Assembly: GCA_012295275.1 (NCBI GenBank) | Contig: CM022670.1 | Coordinates: 32,077,938 to 32,141,937 of the forward strand | Length of the DNA stretch: 64,000 nt | Direction of reading: 5' to 3' | Source: Chrysomallon squamiferum | Taxonomy: Eukaryota; Mollusca; Gastropoda; Neomphalida; Peltospiridae | In this document: piece after piece, positions 62,312 to 64,000 of the stretch | Numbering within the stretch: the stretch's first letter is position 1 | Layout: each line of letters starts with the position of its first letter | Notes under the pieces: model-generated | Told to the model about the DNA's origin: nothing | What the model saw: the letters and a program-made list of their open reading frames with translations, nothing else | The model's database searches: none | Made by a program: the position numbers and the translations under genes

Positions 62312-62804
62312 ATTTCAAAATTTTCATGTAGTTTTTCTTAGCTTAAGTAAAATTAATTTTCATCTTTAAATGTTTTGAAGTTAAGCCAATTATCACTAAT
62401 ACAGGAAAAGCATGAAAAGAAATTGTGGTAAAATGCTTTGGTGATTTTACTGAAGATGATTACCATGTGTATGCATGTCAATAGTTTACCGCCTCTAAAT
62501 GTTAATGCCTTTATTGGGTAGACAAACCTAAACATTTTAATTATATATTCATAATTTGAATATGAAAATATATGTTGTGCTTTGGTGTGTCTGCACAAGT
62601 GCAGTATTACATGGAAATTAACCTCTAAATAAAGTCTTATTGTAAATTAACAGTTAAGCAGTTATTAATGGTCAAATGATCAGCATTTTCATTTTAATTA
62701 TCATATTTCTGATTTGTCAATTCCAACTTACCCTTTGGTCATTATTAACTAAAGGTAATGATACTTCACACTTTCTTGTTATAAATAGCCAGCTTGATGG
62801 GGTC

Positions 62805-62863
62805 AGCTTTGTTAATACTTGATAGACAACTCAAATCTGTAAGTGTCTGTGTGTTCAAGCCCC
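62805..62863 (+). repeat. tRNA-like (SINE-type) fossil
   Basis: AGCTTTGTTAATACTTGATA (A-box-like) followed 25-30 bases later by GTGTTCAAGCCCC (62850-62862), a near-perfect B box. Confidence 0.6.
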
Positions 62864-64000
62864 ATGTTCCGAATGTCAACAGTGAAGATAAACTTTCCTC
62901 ACAAATCATTAGGATAGCAATTTGTTAACTGAGTTTCACTCCCACTGGAAGAGTTTTAGTCTGAAAACACCACCATTATTTCACTGTTATTTCATGGGAT
63001 TATCTGTTGTGTACTTGTATAGATAAATACTCTGTGGTGGCCACGCTTCAAGCAGACTCTAGGTACAGAAATATGAAGATACCATATTTCTGACATTGTT
63101 GTTTATAAATCCCTGAAAGAATCCCAACTGTTAATGATATTAAAAGTTTTGAAAATATGATTTTTATGTTACCCACAGGTAATATGTAAAATACCTAATT
63201 TATAACAAATTATGTGTTACAAAGATGGCTGATAAATTTGCAAGTTATGGACTTGACAGATTCTGCTTATGTTGTAATTTATCTTCTCTAAAGATGGCTG
63301 TTGTGTTACATATAGTCATTCTGAAAAAAAATAATTTTAATTATAATCTATTTTTCAACAAATAAATGAATGAAAGAACAATATAAAATAAAGTTTGAAT
63401 GAATGGATGTTTCTAATATAAATCAGTAAATAATACAAAAATTAGTTATTAGATGTCAGAGTTAAATATGATAAATAATTGAAATTTAAGCAGATTTTTT
63501 AAATGATGTTATCTATATTCAGTTCCACAACATTTAGTAAGAAAATTTAATAACTGAATGACAGGTGTAAAACAGTTTGATTAGCTTTCATCAATGATCA
63601 TTTATGTTCAGTATATTACTGTCATTTCCACAACTCATCCATAGTGTGAAAAATATTTTAACTATATTAAAAACATAACAAGAAAGCTGTAATCCTTTCT
63701 GACAATTACGACTTTATCATATTCAACCAAAAGACATGAATCAAATTATCTGACAAGTGAATTCTAGTGAGTACAAAAATAAATAAATTAAATAAAAATC
63801 TTCAAAAAATATGTTCTTTTAATATTTCCTGAGGTATTTTATGAATATAATAAAATATTAACACACAAGTGGTATGCAACTGACACACCTAATCCTAATA
63901 ATAATAGCAACACGTAACAACCATCACCTAGCAAGTTGCAGAAATATTCTGTTCAGACTGAGTGTCACTGGGGCATTGAGAACATTATGTGTCAAATGTT

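Larger units (their letters stand above)
60856..64000. other. CpG-poor AT-rich stretch to window end
   Basis: Frames at 60856-61104 (plus) and 60874-61101 (minus) overlap completely and neither shows a domain. The 81 residue minus frame at 62353-62598 is also unrecognised. Contains the GA tract at 62265-62306 and the SINE fossil at 62805-62863. Nothing else is supported. Confidence 0.6.

Overview
The window is AT-rich (roughly 70% A+T by eye) eukaryotic nuclear DNA. It holds long (GA)n, (CA)n and (AAT)n microsatellites, poly-A/T runs, about ten fossil tRNA-like (SINE-type) sequences, minisatellites and scattered GC-richer islands. There are no operons, bacterial ribosome binding sites, rRNA genes or CRISPR arrays. 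The texture suits a large, repeat-rich lophotrochozoan genome, with a cephalopod mollusc as my best guess. That is inference from repeat style and CpG pattern, because no gene fixes the taxon.

I find no confident protein-coding gene in 64 kb. Most long reading frames are simple repeats read as protein, or open frames on both strands of a GC-richer patch. A few exon-like patches are listed at low confidence: 16466-16693, 21058-21393, 35506-35919, 41882-42073 and 53650-53740. The window is best read as intergenic or intronic.

The strongest large-scale structure is a compositional break near 21.3-21.4 kb. Left of it CpG is common (about 22-27 per kb in windows I counted). Right of it CpG is strongly depleted (about 2-6 per kb) to the end of the window. 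In molluscs, historical germline methylation is concentrated in gene bodies, so the right part may be a long methylated transcribed region, such as the introns of a large gene. The left part would then be unmethylated flank.

Left part (1-21.4 kb): CpG-rich blocks at 175-520, 3040-3200, 4870-5215, 6770-7345, 12503-12735 and 16300-16760. The block at 12503-12735 is a CpG island with an NRF1-like palindrome between two long GA tracts. A composite repeat locus lies at 7805-10312: two about 215 bp direct repeats bracket a decayed 160-190 bp tandem array, followed by a foldback repeat. An 83 nt multi-stem hairpin lies at 18776-18858.

Right part (21.4-64 kb): mostly bland CpG-poor AT-rich DNA, punctuated by 150-650 bp islands of complex sequence that resemble conserved non-coding elements. 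They lie near 30.7-31.4, 32.1-32.4, 38.5-38.7, 39.9-40.3, 45.2-45.4, 47.5-47.7, 48.3-48.6, 49.65-49.87, 51.78-52.2, 53.4-53.9 and 55.87-56.56 kb. Several carry palindromic homeodomain, NFI or AP-1-like sites. Such spacing is typical of the regulatory landscape of a developmental gene. Two minisatellites (30 bp unit at 52993-53373; 20 bp unit at 57401-57616) and a possible retrotransposon fragment fused to a SINE (50378-50734) complete the picture.
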